Shown: one piece after another, positions 1 through 7,957 of the stretch
Layout of the letters: each line of letters starts with the position of its first letter
Position numbering within the stretch: the first letter of the stretch is position 1
Origin: CAYJPV01 sp964396055
GTDB lineage: Bacteria; Acidobacteriota; Vicinamibacteria; Vicinamibacterales; JAKQTR01
NCBI GenBank assembly: GCA_964396055.1
Contig: CAYNDV010000035.1
Span: 1-35,411, forward strand
Length of the DNA: 35,411 nucleotides
Direction of reading: 5' to 3'
The notes under the pieces: generated by a model
The model's input: the letters and a program-made list of their open reading frames with translations, nothing else
What the model was told of the DNA's origin: nothing
The model's database searches: none
Position numbers and translations under genes: made by a program

Positions 1-74
1 GCCTTTTCGACGTCCGCGATCCACAGCGAGAGGAACCCACGCCAGAGGTTGCCCAGCCGACTGAAGAATCCCAT
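1..74 (-). CDS. PspA/IM30-like protein, 5' end only
   Basis: Only the first 24 codons lie in the window; the gene runs off the left edge. The start reads MGFFSRLGNLWRGFLSLW, an amphipathic N-terminal helix like that of PspA/IM30/Vipp1 proteins, which bind stressed membrane. An AAAGG ribosome binding site lies 8 bases before the ATG. The next upstream gene on this strand also encodes a coiled-coil protein, so the two may be co-expressed. The family call rests on about 24 residues and is tentative. A different membrane-associated coiled-coil family is possible. Confidence 0.5.
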   Translation of the reverse strand, partial: MGFFSRLGNLWRGFLSLWIADVEK

Positions 75-106
75 GGCTCGTACCTTTCGTAGATGTCGTC
101 TGCCGT

Positions 107-176
107 CCCTAGCCCGTAGCCTTAGTTTCTAGCCTCTAGCCTCTAGCCTCTAGCCTCTAGCCTCTAGCCCCCAGCC
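107..176. repeat. Heptanucleotide tandem array (AGCCTCT)n
   Basis: Five exact AGCCTCT units run from 131 to 165, flanked by degraded 7-base units on both sides (for example CCCTAGC, CCGTAGC, CCCAGCC). The array lies between two minus-strand genes. It overlaps the 3' end of the gene at 157-789, where it supplies the last codons and the TAG stop. A nearly identical array occurs at 9909-9975. Confidence 0.9.
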
Positions 177-789
177 TGGCGGACGTTTCCACCACCCGGG
201 CCACCGCCTCCTGGCCGAAGAACTCGAGGACCTGCTGCACCGACAGCTTCTTGTCGTTGCAGGCCTTTACCACCGCCTGCTGTTCCGCCACGCGCTGCTC
301 CATGATGCGGCGCAGCTGGCGGATCTCGTCCTCGTAGAGCGTGATCCGCTTCTCGGCGTCGGCCAGCACCTGCTGGGTGTCACCCGCGCCGGCGCGGATG
401 TACCCTTCGAGCGCCTGGATCTCCGAGACCCCGGCTTCGATGATCTCGTCGATCGGCACGCCGAACGCCTTCAGCGATGCCTCGACGATCTGCTTCTTCA
501 CCGGCGTCGGCGTGTCGGGCGGCAGGCTGCCCAGCAGCTCCACCGCCTTGGTCACGCGTCCGCGATCCTCGTCCGAGAGTCCCGCGGCGGCGAAGACGCC
601 GTCGAAATCCACCGTACCACCAATAGCAGCGGGGGGATTGGTGGCGAAGACCTGTTCGACGGCCGGCGCGGCGCCCTCGGTGGACGGCGGCGGCGCGTCG
701 GCGGATGGCGCGGCCTGCGTGGCGGTTTCGCCATCCTGCTCGATGAACCAGCCCATCACGGTCTGGCCCCAGGATTTCTTGTCGGTCAT
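157..789 (-). CDS. Unrecognised coiled-coil protein
   Basis: I do not recognise this 210-residue protein. The chosen ATG gives an N-terminus reading MTDKKSWGQTVMGWFIEQ; a GTG 27 bases upstream (816) is an alternative, and neither has a clear Shine-Dalgarno site. After an Ala/Pro-rich linker (about residues 20-55) comes a helical region. Residues about 120-185 are rich in charged heptads (AEKRITLYEDEIRQLRRIMEQ) and are probably a coiled coil. There is no signal peptide or membrane segment, so it is likely cytoplasmic. It lies directly upstream of the PspA-like gene on the same strand, which suggests a partner role, but this is inference. The last few residues (GARG) are encoded by the heptamer array, so the native C-terminus may have been altered. 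Confidence 0.75.
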   Translation of the reverse strand: MTDKKSWGQTVMGWFIEQDGETATQAAPSADAPPPSTEGAAPAVEQVFATNPPAAIGGTVDFDGVFAAAGLSDEDRGRVTKAVELLGSLPPDTPTPVKKQIVEASLKAFGVPIDEIIEAGVSEIQALEGYIRAGAGDTQQVLADAEKRITLYEDEIRQLRRIMEQRVAEQQAVVKACNDKKLSVQQVLEFFGQEAVARVVETSARLGARG

Positions 790-1140
790 GGAAAGGCGAT
801 TGTACGACCACGCCACGTTTCCGCCAAGTGGACCGGTTGCCCGGGCCGCACGCGCCGGCCCGTCGGCGCGTGTGCAGGAGCGCCGGCACGATCCCGGCGG
901 ACGGCCCCGAAGGACTTGCGCCGGCAGGCCAGCCGTCGTACTGTGGGCGTGCCCGCGTCAGGGTTCCCGCCCCCGGTGCCCGCCCGTGCGATGTTCCCGT
1001 TCGCTCCGTGGCCCCCGCCAGGAGGTGATATGGCAGATCCCCCGGCTGGTTGCGCCCGCGTGACCGGCGCCGTGGTTGGCGCGCCGCCGCCCGGCACCCC
1101 GACTCCAACCCCATCCGATCCCCCGAAGGAGACCCCACGC
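790..1140. other. Intergenic region between divergent genes
   Basis: This stretch separates the minus-strand coiled-coil gene from the plus-strand peroxiredoxin. No convincing protein is seen; open frames here are shadows of high-GC sequence. It must hold the promoters of both genes, but I cannot place clear -10/-35 boxes. The notable site is a complete AGGAGGTGAT at 1020-1029, listed separately. Confidence 0.6.
1020..1032 (+). promoter_or_regulatory. Full-length Shine-Dalgarno match before an in-frame upstream ATG
   Basis: AGGAGGTGAT matches the entire usual anti-Shine-Dalgarno tail of 16S rRNA and is followed at once by ATG (1030-1032). That ATG is in frame with the peroxiredoxin and would add 37 residues, mostly Pro/Gly/Thr with one cysteine. 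The family-like start at 1141 has its own AAGGAG site 9 bases upstream. The upstream site could give an extended isoform, an upstream translation-initiation element, or be chance. Confidence 0.4.
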
Positions 1141-1752
1141 ATGACGGCTCGTGTCGGTCAGAAAGCCCCGGACTTCCAGGCCCCGGCTTATTACCAGGGC
1201 AAGTTCACCAACGTGAAGTTGTCCGACTACCTCGGCAAGTGGGTGCTGCTCTGCTTCTACCCCGGTGACTTCACCTTCGTTTGAGCCACCGAAGTGTCGG
1301 CGGTCGCCGACAAGTACCCGGTGCTGCAGAAGCTGGGCGTCGAGGTGTTCTCGGTCAGCGTGGACAGCCACTTCGTTCACAAGATGTGGAACGACCACGA
1401 ACTCGTGAAGATGGTGGACGGCGGCGTGCCGTTCCACATGCTGTCGGACCAGGCTGGCCACGTCGGCCGCGCCTATGGCGTGTGGGACGAGAACCAGGGC
1501 ATCGAGCTGCGCGGCCGGTTCATCATCGACCCCGATGGCATCATCCAGGCGATGGAAGTGCTCACGCCGCCGGTGGGCCGCAAGTTCGCCGAGACCGTCC
1601 GGCAGGTCCAGGCCTACCAGCTCGTGCGCGAGAGCAAGGGCACCCAGGCCACGCCGGCCGGCTGGGAGCCCGGCGAGATCACGCTGAAGCCGGGGCCCGA
1701 TCTGGTGGGCAACGTGTGGAAGGTGTGGAACCCGAAGATGGAGAAGTCGTAG
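1141..1752 (+). CDS. Selenocysteine-containing AhpC/Prx1-type peroxiredoxin (UGA = Sec48)
   Basis: This is a 203-residue thiol-peroxidase-fold protein that should reduce peroxides in the cytoplasm. The frame runs from ATG 1141 through an in-frame TGA at 1282-1284 to the TAG at 1750-1752. The TGA falls exactly where AhpC has its peroxidatic cysteine: FYPGDFTFV-U-ATEV against the usual FYPADFTFVCPTE. Thr45 and the putative catalytic Arg124 (in ELRGRFIIDP) are kept. Family similarity continues on both sides (KAPDF at the start; PAGWEPGE and KPGPDLVGNVWKVW at the end). A SECIS-like hairpin follows the TGA. The usual C-terminal resolving cysteine (VCPA) is ATPA here, with Thr171, so no second active-site thiol is seen; Cys38 is the only cysteine. 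AAGGAG lies 9 bases before the ATG. It heads a plus-strand run into the RND efflux genes. The alternative, a nonsense mutation, is unlikely given the hairpin and the intact downstream frame. selA/B/C/D are not in the window. Confidence 0.9.
1287..1323 (+). promoter_or_regulatory. Bacterial SECIS element
   Basis: The hairpin begins just after the UGA. The lower stem is CACCG (1287-1291) with CGGTG (1319-1323). An internal loop follows. The upper stem is a perfect 7 base pairs, TGTCGGC (1295-1301) with GCCGACA (1306-1312), closed by the tetraloop GGTC (1302-1305). The loop starts 17 nt after the UGA. From memory, the E. coli fdhF SECIS also presents GGUC in its apical loop about 18 nt after the UGA, where SelB binds. 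Structure was read by eye, not folded. Confidence 0.8.
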
Positions 1753-1800
1753 TCGGGTGACGCGCGCGCGTGTCACCCACGAACCGTGGGCAAGGCGAGG

Positions 1801-2097
1801 ATGGATCACCGGTCGAAGACGTTCCGTGCGTGTGTGCTGGCCACGCTCCTGTGGGTCGTCCTGCTCACAGCGGCGCGTGACCTGCTGCACAACCACGACG
1901 GTCTGACGGAGCAGGCCAACTGCCCGGCGTGCCGCGTCGAACGTGTCACCGGCACGACCACCCCGGCCGTTGCCGCCCTGGTCGTGATCCCGATCCTCGT
2001 CCTGCTCGGGGCGGTCCCCCGCAGGACGGGGGACGGGTACGTCCCTGCCGATCTCACGCGCGGGTGCCCGCCCCGCAGCCCGCCGATTCCCGCCTGA
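1801..2097 (+). CDS. Small membrane protein with His/Cys motif
   Basis: I do not recognise this 98-residue protein with certainty. ATG 1801 is preferred over an upstream GTG (1786) because AAGG lies 5 bases before it. It has an N-terminal hydrophobic segment (about residues 10-24), then HNHDG and CPAC spaced like a small metal-binding site (about residues 30-45), then a second membrane segment (about 55-75) and a Pro-rich tail. Small proteins of this shape often precede heavy-metal RND efflux genes, as here, so a periplasmic metal-sensing or chaperone role is plausible. That is inference from layout and the His/Cys residues only. Confidence 0.6.
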   Translation: MDHRSKTFRACVLATLLWVVLLTAARDLLHNHDGLTEQANCPACRVERVTGTTTPAVAALVVIPILVLLGAVPRRTGDGYVPADLTRGCPPRSPPIPA

Positions 2098-2299
2098 CGA
2101 CCGCCTGTTCCCGATCGGTTGCGCCGCGTCGGCTCCAGCGTTGCCGCTGGAGGCTGCCCCTGCGGTCCGGCCGATTCGATCGCCTGTTTCGTGTGTTGTT
2201 CCGACTGACCTGGCGTGAGAGTCCGGCCCCGACGGCCGCCGCGTGACGGCGCGGCCGCGGGCTGAGCTCGCAGGCCTGCCGACTCGATCGAGGTCGCGT

Positions 2300-3562
2300 A
2301 TGCCGTTCCAGAGACTTGTACCGGCGGTGCTGATCGCCGCGTCGTGCTGCGCCGGTGGCGCGCGCGCGCTGGCCCAGCCCGTGCCGGTTCCGCCCTCGCC
2401 CGCCGCCCTGTCGCTCGACGACTGCCTCCGCCTGGCGCTGGTGGAGCATCCGTCGTTGCAGTCGTCGACCCACCGCATCGCCGCCGCCAGCGCGCGGATC
2501 GACACGGCCCGAGCCCGGCCTCAGCCGACCCTGAACATCGATGCGGATCTGCAGCCCCAGCCCTTCAACCTCGCCAGGTCGGGCGAGGGCTACATCGGCG
2601 TGACGCAGTTCGTCGAGTTCCCCGGGGTGCGCCGGGCCCGGGCCGACATCGCGCGCCGCGAGCGCGACGCGGTGCAGACCGACGCCGAGGCCGCGCGGCT
2701 GGAGGTGACCTTCGAGGTGCGCCGGGCGTTCTACGCGCTGCTGCAGGCCCAGGAACGCCTGCGGCACATCGAACAGAGCCGCGAACTGGCCGGCGGGTTC
2801 CTCAAGACCGCCGAGACCCGGTTTGCGGCGGGAGACGTCGCGCGCGTCGAGGTCGTGCGCGCCCGCGTGGAGGCCGCGCAGGCGTCCACCCAGGTGCAGA
2901 CGGCGATGTCGGCGGAGCGTGTCGCCCGTGCCGCCCTCAACGTCCGGATGGGTCGGTCCCAGGGGGAGCCGCTCGCCATCCGCGGCGATCTGCGCCTGCC
3001 GCCCGTGAGCGTACCGATCGAGGACCTTCGGCTGGCCGCACTGGCCGCGCGACCCGAACTCAAGCGGCTGGCCTTCGAACGGCAGGCCGAGGCGCTGCGC
3101 GAGACCCAGGCGGCGCAGGAACGCTGGCCCGGCGTCGAGGTGGGCTTCTCGCACCATCGCATCGATGGGGAGGCGCGCACCTGGGATCTCACCGTGGCGC
3201 TGCCCGTTCCCCTGTTCTTCTCGCAGGCGCGCAAGGGGCCGATGGCTGAGGCCCGGGCCAACGTCCTGGCCCTGGAGCGCGAGGCCGACCACCAGCGCCA
3301 CCTCATCGGCCTCGAAGTCGAGGAGGCGTTTGTGGTGGCCGAACTCGCCCGCGACCAGATCCGGCTCTACGAAGACGACATCCTTGTCAACGCCGACGAG
3401 GCGTTCCGGATGCTCGAGTTCAGTTTCACCCAGGGTGAGGTGGGCGGCCTCGAACTCATCGCCGCGCGGCGCGAACTGGTCAACGCGCGGCTGGGCTACG
3501 TGGACGCGTTGTACGGACATGCGGTCGCCCTGGCCGCCCTCGACAAGGCCGTGGGTCGATAG
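2300..3562 (+). CDS. TolC/CusC-like outer-membrane efflux protein
   Basis: This is the outer-membrane channel of a tripartite RND pump. The start at ATG 2300 is chosen because GAGG lies 6 bases upstream and a signal peptide follows (MPFQRLVPAVLIAASCCAGG, cleaved near ALAQ). A GTG at 2243 would put 19 extra residues before the signal. The mature part shows the two-fold repeated TolC helical pattern: LSLDDCLRLAL at the start of repeat one, long Ala/Arg/Glu-rich helices, and a second repeat beginning near RLAALAARPELKRLAF. The FTQGEVGGLELIAARRELVNARLGYVDAL stretch is typical of metal-efflux OMPs near the C-terminus. At 420 residues it is normal for the family. The adaptor gene begins 35 bases downstream. 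Confidence 0.88.
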   Translation: MPFQRLVPAVLIAASCCAGGARALAQPVPVPPSPAALSLDDCLRLALVEHPSLQSSTHRIAAASARIDTARARPQPTLNIDADLQPQPFNLARSGEGYIGVTQFVEFPGVRRARADIARRERDAVQTDAEAARLEVTFEVRRAFYALLQAQERLRHIEQSRELAGGFLKTAETRFAAGDVARVEVVRARVEAAQASTQVQTAMSAERVARAALNVRMGRSQGEPLAIRGDLRLPPVSVPIEDLRLAALAARPELKRLAFERQAEALRETQAAQERWPGVEVGFSHHRIDGEARTWDLTVALPVPLFFSQARKGPMAEARANVLALEREADHQRHLIGLEVEEAFVVAELARDQIRLYEDDILVNADEAFRMLEFSFTQGEVGGLELIAARRELVNARLGYVDALYGHAVALAALDKAVGR

Positions 3563-3597
3563 GCGAAGGCCGCGGCCCGATGGGGATGGAGAGAGCT

Positions 3598-4869
3598 ATG
3601 CGCAGGATCGTGATGGCAGCAGGCGTGCTCGTGGCGGTGACCGCGGTGTGGGCGTGCGGCAGCGGCAAGGCCGACCGCGCCCCGGATCGCCAGGGCGGTG
3701 AAGGAGAGCGGGCCGTCGCCGGGCCCAGGGGCAGCGGCGGAGGCGGGCGCGGCCAGGGTCCGGGCGCCGACCGCCCGGGCGCACGCCGGCGGGGCTGGGG
3801 CGCCGCAGGCAGCGTGGTCAGCCTGACCGCCGACCAGGAGCAGGCGCTCGGTGTCCAGACGCTGACGGTGGCCGCCCGACCGTTCCGGACGACCCTGCGC
3901 GCCATGGGCGAGGTCACCGTTCCCCTGCCGCGCAAGGCCATCGTCAGCTGCCCGTGCGCCGCGCGGATTGCCCGCGTGCAGGTAGGCGTGGGCGCCTGGG
4001 TGTCGCGCGGTCAGCCCGTGGTCACGGTGCTCAGCGATGACGTGGGTCTGGCCAGAACCGAGTATCTCAAGGCCCAGGCAGCCGTGGAACTGGCACGACG
4101 CACCTACGATCGCGAGAAGCAGCTGTACGACAAGGGCGTGGGTGCCCAGAAGACGCTGCTGGCCGGCGAGAACGATCTCAAGATGGCTGAGACGACCCGC
4201 CTCGCCGCCGAACGGCGCCTGCACGTGTTCGGGCTGTCGGACGCGGAAATCCGGATCCTCGACGCCAGCCACGGCAACCCGGCCGAACTCACGCTCCTCG
4301 CGCCGATTGACGGCAAGGTGGTCGACAGCGCCGCCGTGCTGGGGGCGATGATTGACGCGTCGAGCGAAATCCTGACGGTGGTCGATCCCCGCGTGCTCTG
4401 GGTGGATGCCGACATCTACGAGCGCGACATCGCGCAGATCGCGTTGGGCCAGCCGGTGGCCGTGGAAGTGCCCGCGTATCCCGGCGAGGTGTTTGAAGGG
4501 ACCATCGGCTACATCGGCGACGTGGTCAAACCCGACACCCGGACCATTGCGGTACGGACCGAGGTGCCCAACCCGCGCCAGCGGCTGAAGCCGGGTATGT
4601 TCGCCAACGTCGTCTTCCGGATCCGCGAACGCGCGGACGTCCTGGCGCTGCCCGCCTCGGCCATCCTCGAGGATGGCGACGCGCACCTTGTGTTCGTTCG
4701 GACCGCGTCGGGGTACGAACCCCGGCTGGTGGAACTGGGAGGGCAGGACAACGGCAGCCGGGAGGTCGTCAAGGGACTGGCCCGTGGCGACCGGGTGGTG
4801 GTGAGCGGGCACTACCAGCTCAAGTCGAAGCTGTACGAAGACGTGGTGAAGAGCGGACACTCCCACTGA
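3598..4869 (+). CDS. RND periplasmic adaptor (CusB/CzcB-like)
   Basis: This membrane-fusion protein links the inner-membrane permease to the outer-membrane channel. ATG 3598 is chosen because GGAG lies 6 bases upstream; ATGs at 3580 and 3586 are weaker. The N-terminus has a short hydrophobic stretch ending VWAC-G, a probable but imperfect lipobox (Cys20), followed by a Gly/Arg-rich linker (about residues 25-75). Next come the barrel-sandwich halves (PRKAIVSCPCAARIARVQVG ... LLAPIDGKVVDSAAVLG) flanking a helical hairpin (about 155-210). Then come a beta-barrel domain and a membrane-proximal part (LKPGMFANVVFRIRE, ALPASAILEDGDAHLVFV). The tail ends SGHSH, which might bind metal. It lies 7 bases before the permease gene, so the two are co-translated or nearly so. 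Confidence 0.9.
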   Translation: MRRIVMAAGVLVAVTAVWACGSGKADRAPDRQGGEGERAVAGPRGSGGGGRGQGPGADRPGARRRGWGAAGSVVSLTADQEQALGVQTLTVAARPFRTTLRAMGEVTVPLPRKAIVSCPCAARIARVQVGVGAWVSRGQPVVTVLSDDVGLARTEYLKAQAAVELARRTYDREKQLYDKGVGAQKTLLAGENDLKMAETTRLAAERRLHVFGLSDAEIRILDASHGNPAELTLLAPIDGKVVDSAAVLGAMIDASSEILTVVDPRVLWVDADIYERDIAQIALGQPVAVEVPAYPGEVFEGTIGYIGDVVKPDTRTIAVRTEVPNPRQRLKPGMFANVVFRIRERADVLALPASAILEDGDAHLVFVRTASGYEPRLVELGGQDNGSREVVKGLARGDRVVVSGHYQLKSKLYEDVVKSGHSH

Positions 4870-4876
4870 GGCGACC

Positions 4877-7800
4877 ATGATCAGCAGGCTCATTGCGTTT
4901 GCCCTCGGCCATCGGCTCCTGACCCTCCTGCTGGTGGCGCTGCTGGCGGTGTGGAGTGTCCTGGTGTATGTCCGGATGCCGAAGGACATCTATCCGGACC
5001 TGAACGCACCGGTGGTGAAGATCATCACCGAGAACCCGGGCATGGCCTCGGAGGACATCGAGCGTCTGATCTCGCTCCCCCTCGAGAGCCTGCTCTCCGG
5101 GGCGCCTGGCGTGACCCGGGTCCGCTCGGAGTCGACCACGGGCGACTCGGTAGTGAGCGTGGAGTTCGACTGGGGCATCGACATCTACCACGCGCGCCAG
5201 ATCGTGTCGAGCAAACTGGAGCTCATTGCGGGACGCCTGCCGCAGAACACCACGCCGCCCGTGCTCGGCCCGGTGTCGTCGCGCATGGGGGAGGTGTTCG
5301 AGTTCGCCGTCACGGGCGACGGCGTGGATCTGCTGGAACTCCGTTCCGTGGCCGACTGGACCATCCGGTACCAGTTGCAGGGCGTGCCGGGCGTGGCCTT
5401 CGTGATGAACCTCGGCGGGTTCGTGCGGCAGTTCCACGTGCTGCTGAAGCCCGAGATGCTCAAGCACTACGGTCTGACCGTGGCCGACGTGCGCGGGGCG
5501 CTCGAAGACGCCAACCGCAATTTCTCGGGGGGCGTGCTGGCCAACGGGGCGCAGGAGACGCTGATCAAGGGCGTGGGCCGGATCGCGAGCGACGAGGACA
5601 TCCGCGACACCGTGGTGGCCACCCGGGCCAGCGTGCCGGTGCGGATCCGCGACGTCGCCGAGGTGGGCATCGGCGCCCGGTTCCGGCGCGAGGACGCAAG
5701 CCACGACGGCCGGCCGGCGGTGGCGGTGACGGTGGAGAAGCAGTACGGCGGCGATACGCTGTCGGCGGTGGCGAACCTGACCGCGCGCCTGGACCAGATC
5801 GCCCGCGACCTGCCTCCGGGCATGGCCATCCAGCCCTTCTACGATCAGTCGCGCCTCGTGGTCGATTCGCTGAACCACCTGCAGTCGTCGATGCTCGTCG
5901 GCGCGCTGCTCATCGTCCTCGTGATGCTCGTGTTCATGTGGGACGTGCGCGCGGCGTTGATCGCCTCGTTGACGATCCCGTTCTCGATTGCCGTCGCGCT
6001 GCTGCTGATGGACGCTGCGGGCGTGGCGCTGACGGTGATGTCGATTGGCGGCCTGGCCATCGGCATCGGCAAGATGGCCAACGGCTCCATCATCATGGTG
6101 GAAAACGTGTACCGGACGCAGCGCGAACTCGCGGGCCGGGAGTCGGCCACGCGGGCGACCTGGACGGGCGCCAGCGAGGTGGGGCCGTACCTCGTGTCGG
6201 CGAACCTGCTCATCCTGCTGGCGTTCCTGCCGCTGATGACCCTCTCCGGCTTCGAAGGCGCGATGTTCCGCCCGACCGCGTTTGCCGTGGCGGCCGCCCT
6301 GTTCGGGTCGATGATCCTCAACCTCACGCTCCAGCCCGTGCTCTGCGCGTGCCCCTTCGGGGTGCAGCGCGGGGCGGAGCGCCGCAACCCCGTCGAGGCC
6401 GTGCTGCTGCGCGCCTACCGCCGGATGCTGCTGGCGGCCCTGAACCGCAAGTGGCTGGTCTTCGTGCCCCTGGCCGCCGGCACCGTCGCCGCACTCCTGG
6501 TGCTGCCGCGGCTGGGCCGCGAGTTCGTCCCTCCGCTCGACGAAGGGTCCATCCTCGCGTCGACCGTCATGTTGCCGGAAACGTCGCTCGACGAGTCGGT
6601 GGCGATGGGCCGCCGCCTGGAGGCGATCATCCGCAGCCTGCCCGAAGTCGCGTCGGTCACGCGGACCACGGGATCGGCAGAGTCGTCGGAGCATATCCAC
6701 CCCGTCGGCCACAGCCACTTCTCGATTGCCCTGAAACCGCGCGCCCAGCGGACCCGCGGCTATGCCGAGCTCACGGCCGCCCTGCGGCGCGAGTTCGACC
6801 AGCTGCCGGGCCTCGGCTACCTGTTCGAACAGCCCATCTCCAACAAGCTGGCGGAGATGCTGACGGGCACCGAGGGGGAGCTGTCGGTGAAGCTGTTCGG
6901 CCCCGATCTCGAGGTGCTGAACGGCAAGATCGACGAGATCCACCATGTCCTCGGCGAGATCGAGGGCATCGCCGATCTGCAGGTGGAGCAGACGGCGGGC
7001 ATCCCGCAGCTCGTCATCGAGGTCAACCGCCGGCAGATGAGCCGCTACGGGGTGACGGTGTCGGACGTGGCCGACGTGGTGGAAACGGCCCTGAACGGCC
7101 TCGAAGTGACCGATGTCTACGAGCGCGACCGGGTGACCGCCGTGCTCGTGCGCCTGCCGGAAGTGTACCGGCGCGACGAGGCGGCCGTGCGGGGCCTGCT
7201 CGTCGACACGCCGGGTGGCGAGCGGATCCCGCTCTCGGACCTGGCCACGATCAGGCGCGACGAAGGGCCGCAGACGATCTTCCGCGAGAATCTCATGCGC
7301 CGGAAGATCGCGATGTGCAACGTGGTGGGCCGCGATGTCGGCAGCGTCGTCGAGGAGGCGCAACGCCGGCTGGCGGCCGAGGTGGCGTTGCCCGCCGGGT
7401 ACTACGTGACGTTCGGTGGTCAGTTCGAGAGCCAGCAGCATGCGTTCCGCCATCTGACGATCGTGCTGGCGGTGGTGCTGCTGGTCGTGTTCGTCGTGCT
7501 GTTCGCGTCCTTCGGGTCGGTCGGCCAGGCGCTGCTGATCCTCCTGAACATCCCGACAACCCTCGTGGGGGCCATCCTCGGCCTCTGGATCGTCGGCGAG
7601 AGCATCAACGTGTCGTCCACGATCGGCCTGATCGGCCTGTTCGGCGTCTGCGCTCAGAACGACATCGTCCTGGTGGCCAAGAACAACGAACTGCGGCGGC
7701 GGGGGCGTGCCCTGCGCGAGGCCGTCGTCGAGGGGGCACTGGTCAAGTTCAGGGCGATCTTCATGACCGATCTCGTCATGATCGTCGGCGTGCTGCCGCT

Positions 7801-7957
7801 GGCCCTGATCGAGACGACCGGATCGGAGCTGCACCGGCCCCTGGCGGTGGTCTACATCGGCGGCTTCATTGGCGCCATAGTCCTGCGGCTCTTCGCCCTG
7901 CCGGCGCTGTACGAGTTCTTCGCCCGCTTCGAGCGGCCCACCGCCTGCGACGTGTGA
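4877..7957 (+). CDS. Heavy-metal-type RND efflux permease (CusA/CzcA-like)
   Basis: This is the 1026-residue inner-membrane pump subunit, of normal family length. GAGG lies 5 bases before the ATG. It has the RND plan: TM1 (about 8-30), a periplasmic porter loop with MPKDIYPDLNAPVVKI, TM2-6 (about 335-475), a second periplasmic domain (about 520-850) and TM8-12 (about 855-1010). The order channel-adaptor-permease supports metal or small-cation export; the substrate cannot be told. In TM4 the usual VD(G/A) proton-relay aspartate is Asn402 (KMANGSIIMVEN), with Glu409 conserved. TM10 reads AQND with Asp929 where relatives usually have NG, and TM11 carries Asp965 (FMTDLVM). The proton path may therefore differ from CusA. 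The gene is intact and has normal codon use, so this is not obvious decay. Confidence 0.92.
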   Translation: MISRLIAFALGHRLLTLLLVALLAVWSVLVYVRMPKDIYPDLNAPVVKIITENPGMASEDIERLISLPLESLLSGAPGVTRVRSESTTGDSVVSVEFDWGIDIYHARQIVSSKLELIAGRLPQNTTPPVLGPVSSRMGEVFEFAVTGDGVDLLELRSVADWTIRYQLQGVPGVAFVMNLGGFVRQFHVLLKPEMLKHYGLTVADVRGALEDANRNFSGGVLANGAQETLIKGVGRIASDEDIRDTVVATRASVPVRIRDVAEVGIGARFRREDASHDGRPAVAVTVEKQYGGDTLSAVANLTARLDQIARDLPPGMAIQPFYDQSRLVVDSLNHLQSSMLVGALLIVLVMLVFMWDVRAALIASLTIPFSIAVALLLMDAAGVALTVMSIGGLAIGIGKMANGSIIMVENVYRTQRELAGRESATRATWTGASEVGPYLVSANLLILLAFLPLMTLSGFEGAMFRPTAFAVAAALFGSMILNLTLQPVLCACPFGVQRGAERRNPVEAVLLRAYRRMLLAALNRKWLVFVPLAAGTVAALLVLPRLGREFVPPLDEGSILASTVMLPETSLDESVAMGRRLEAIIRSLPEVASVTRTTGSAESSEHIHPVGHSHFSIALKPRAQRTRGYAELTAALRREFDQLPGLGYLFEQPISNKLAEMLTGTEGELSVKLFGPDLEVLNGKIDEIHHVLGEIEGIADLQVEQTAGIPQLVIEVNRRQMSRYGVTVSDVADVVETALNGLEVTDVYERDRVTAVLVRLPEVYRRDEAAVRGLLVDTPGGERIPLSDLATIRRDEGPQTIFRENLMRRKIAMCNVVGRDVGSVVEEAQRRLAAEVALPAGYYVTFGGQFESQQHAFRHLTIVLAVVLLVVFVVLFASFGSVGQALLILLNIPTTLVGAILGLWIVGESINVSSTIGLIGLFGVCAQNDIVLVAKNNELRRRGRALREAVVEGALVKFRAIFMTDLVMIVGVLPLALIETTGSELHRPLAVVYIGGFIGAIVLRLFALPALYEFFARFERPTACDV

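Noticed and set aside
1282..1284. TGA in the peroxiredoxin as an ordinary nonsense mutation or sequencing error
   Set aside because: It lies exactly at the catalytic Cys codon, the frame is intact afterwards, and a SECIS-like hairpin follows.
4820..7834. A 1004-residue open frame on the minus strand opposite the RND permease
   Set aside because: Its composition is His/Arg/Asp-rich with no family pattern; it is a codon-bias shadow of the real gene on the plus strand.
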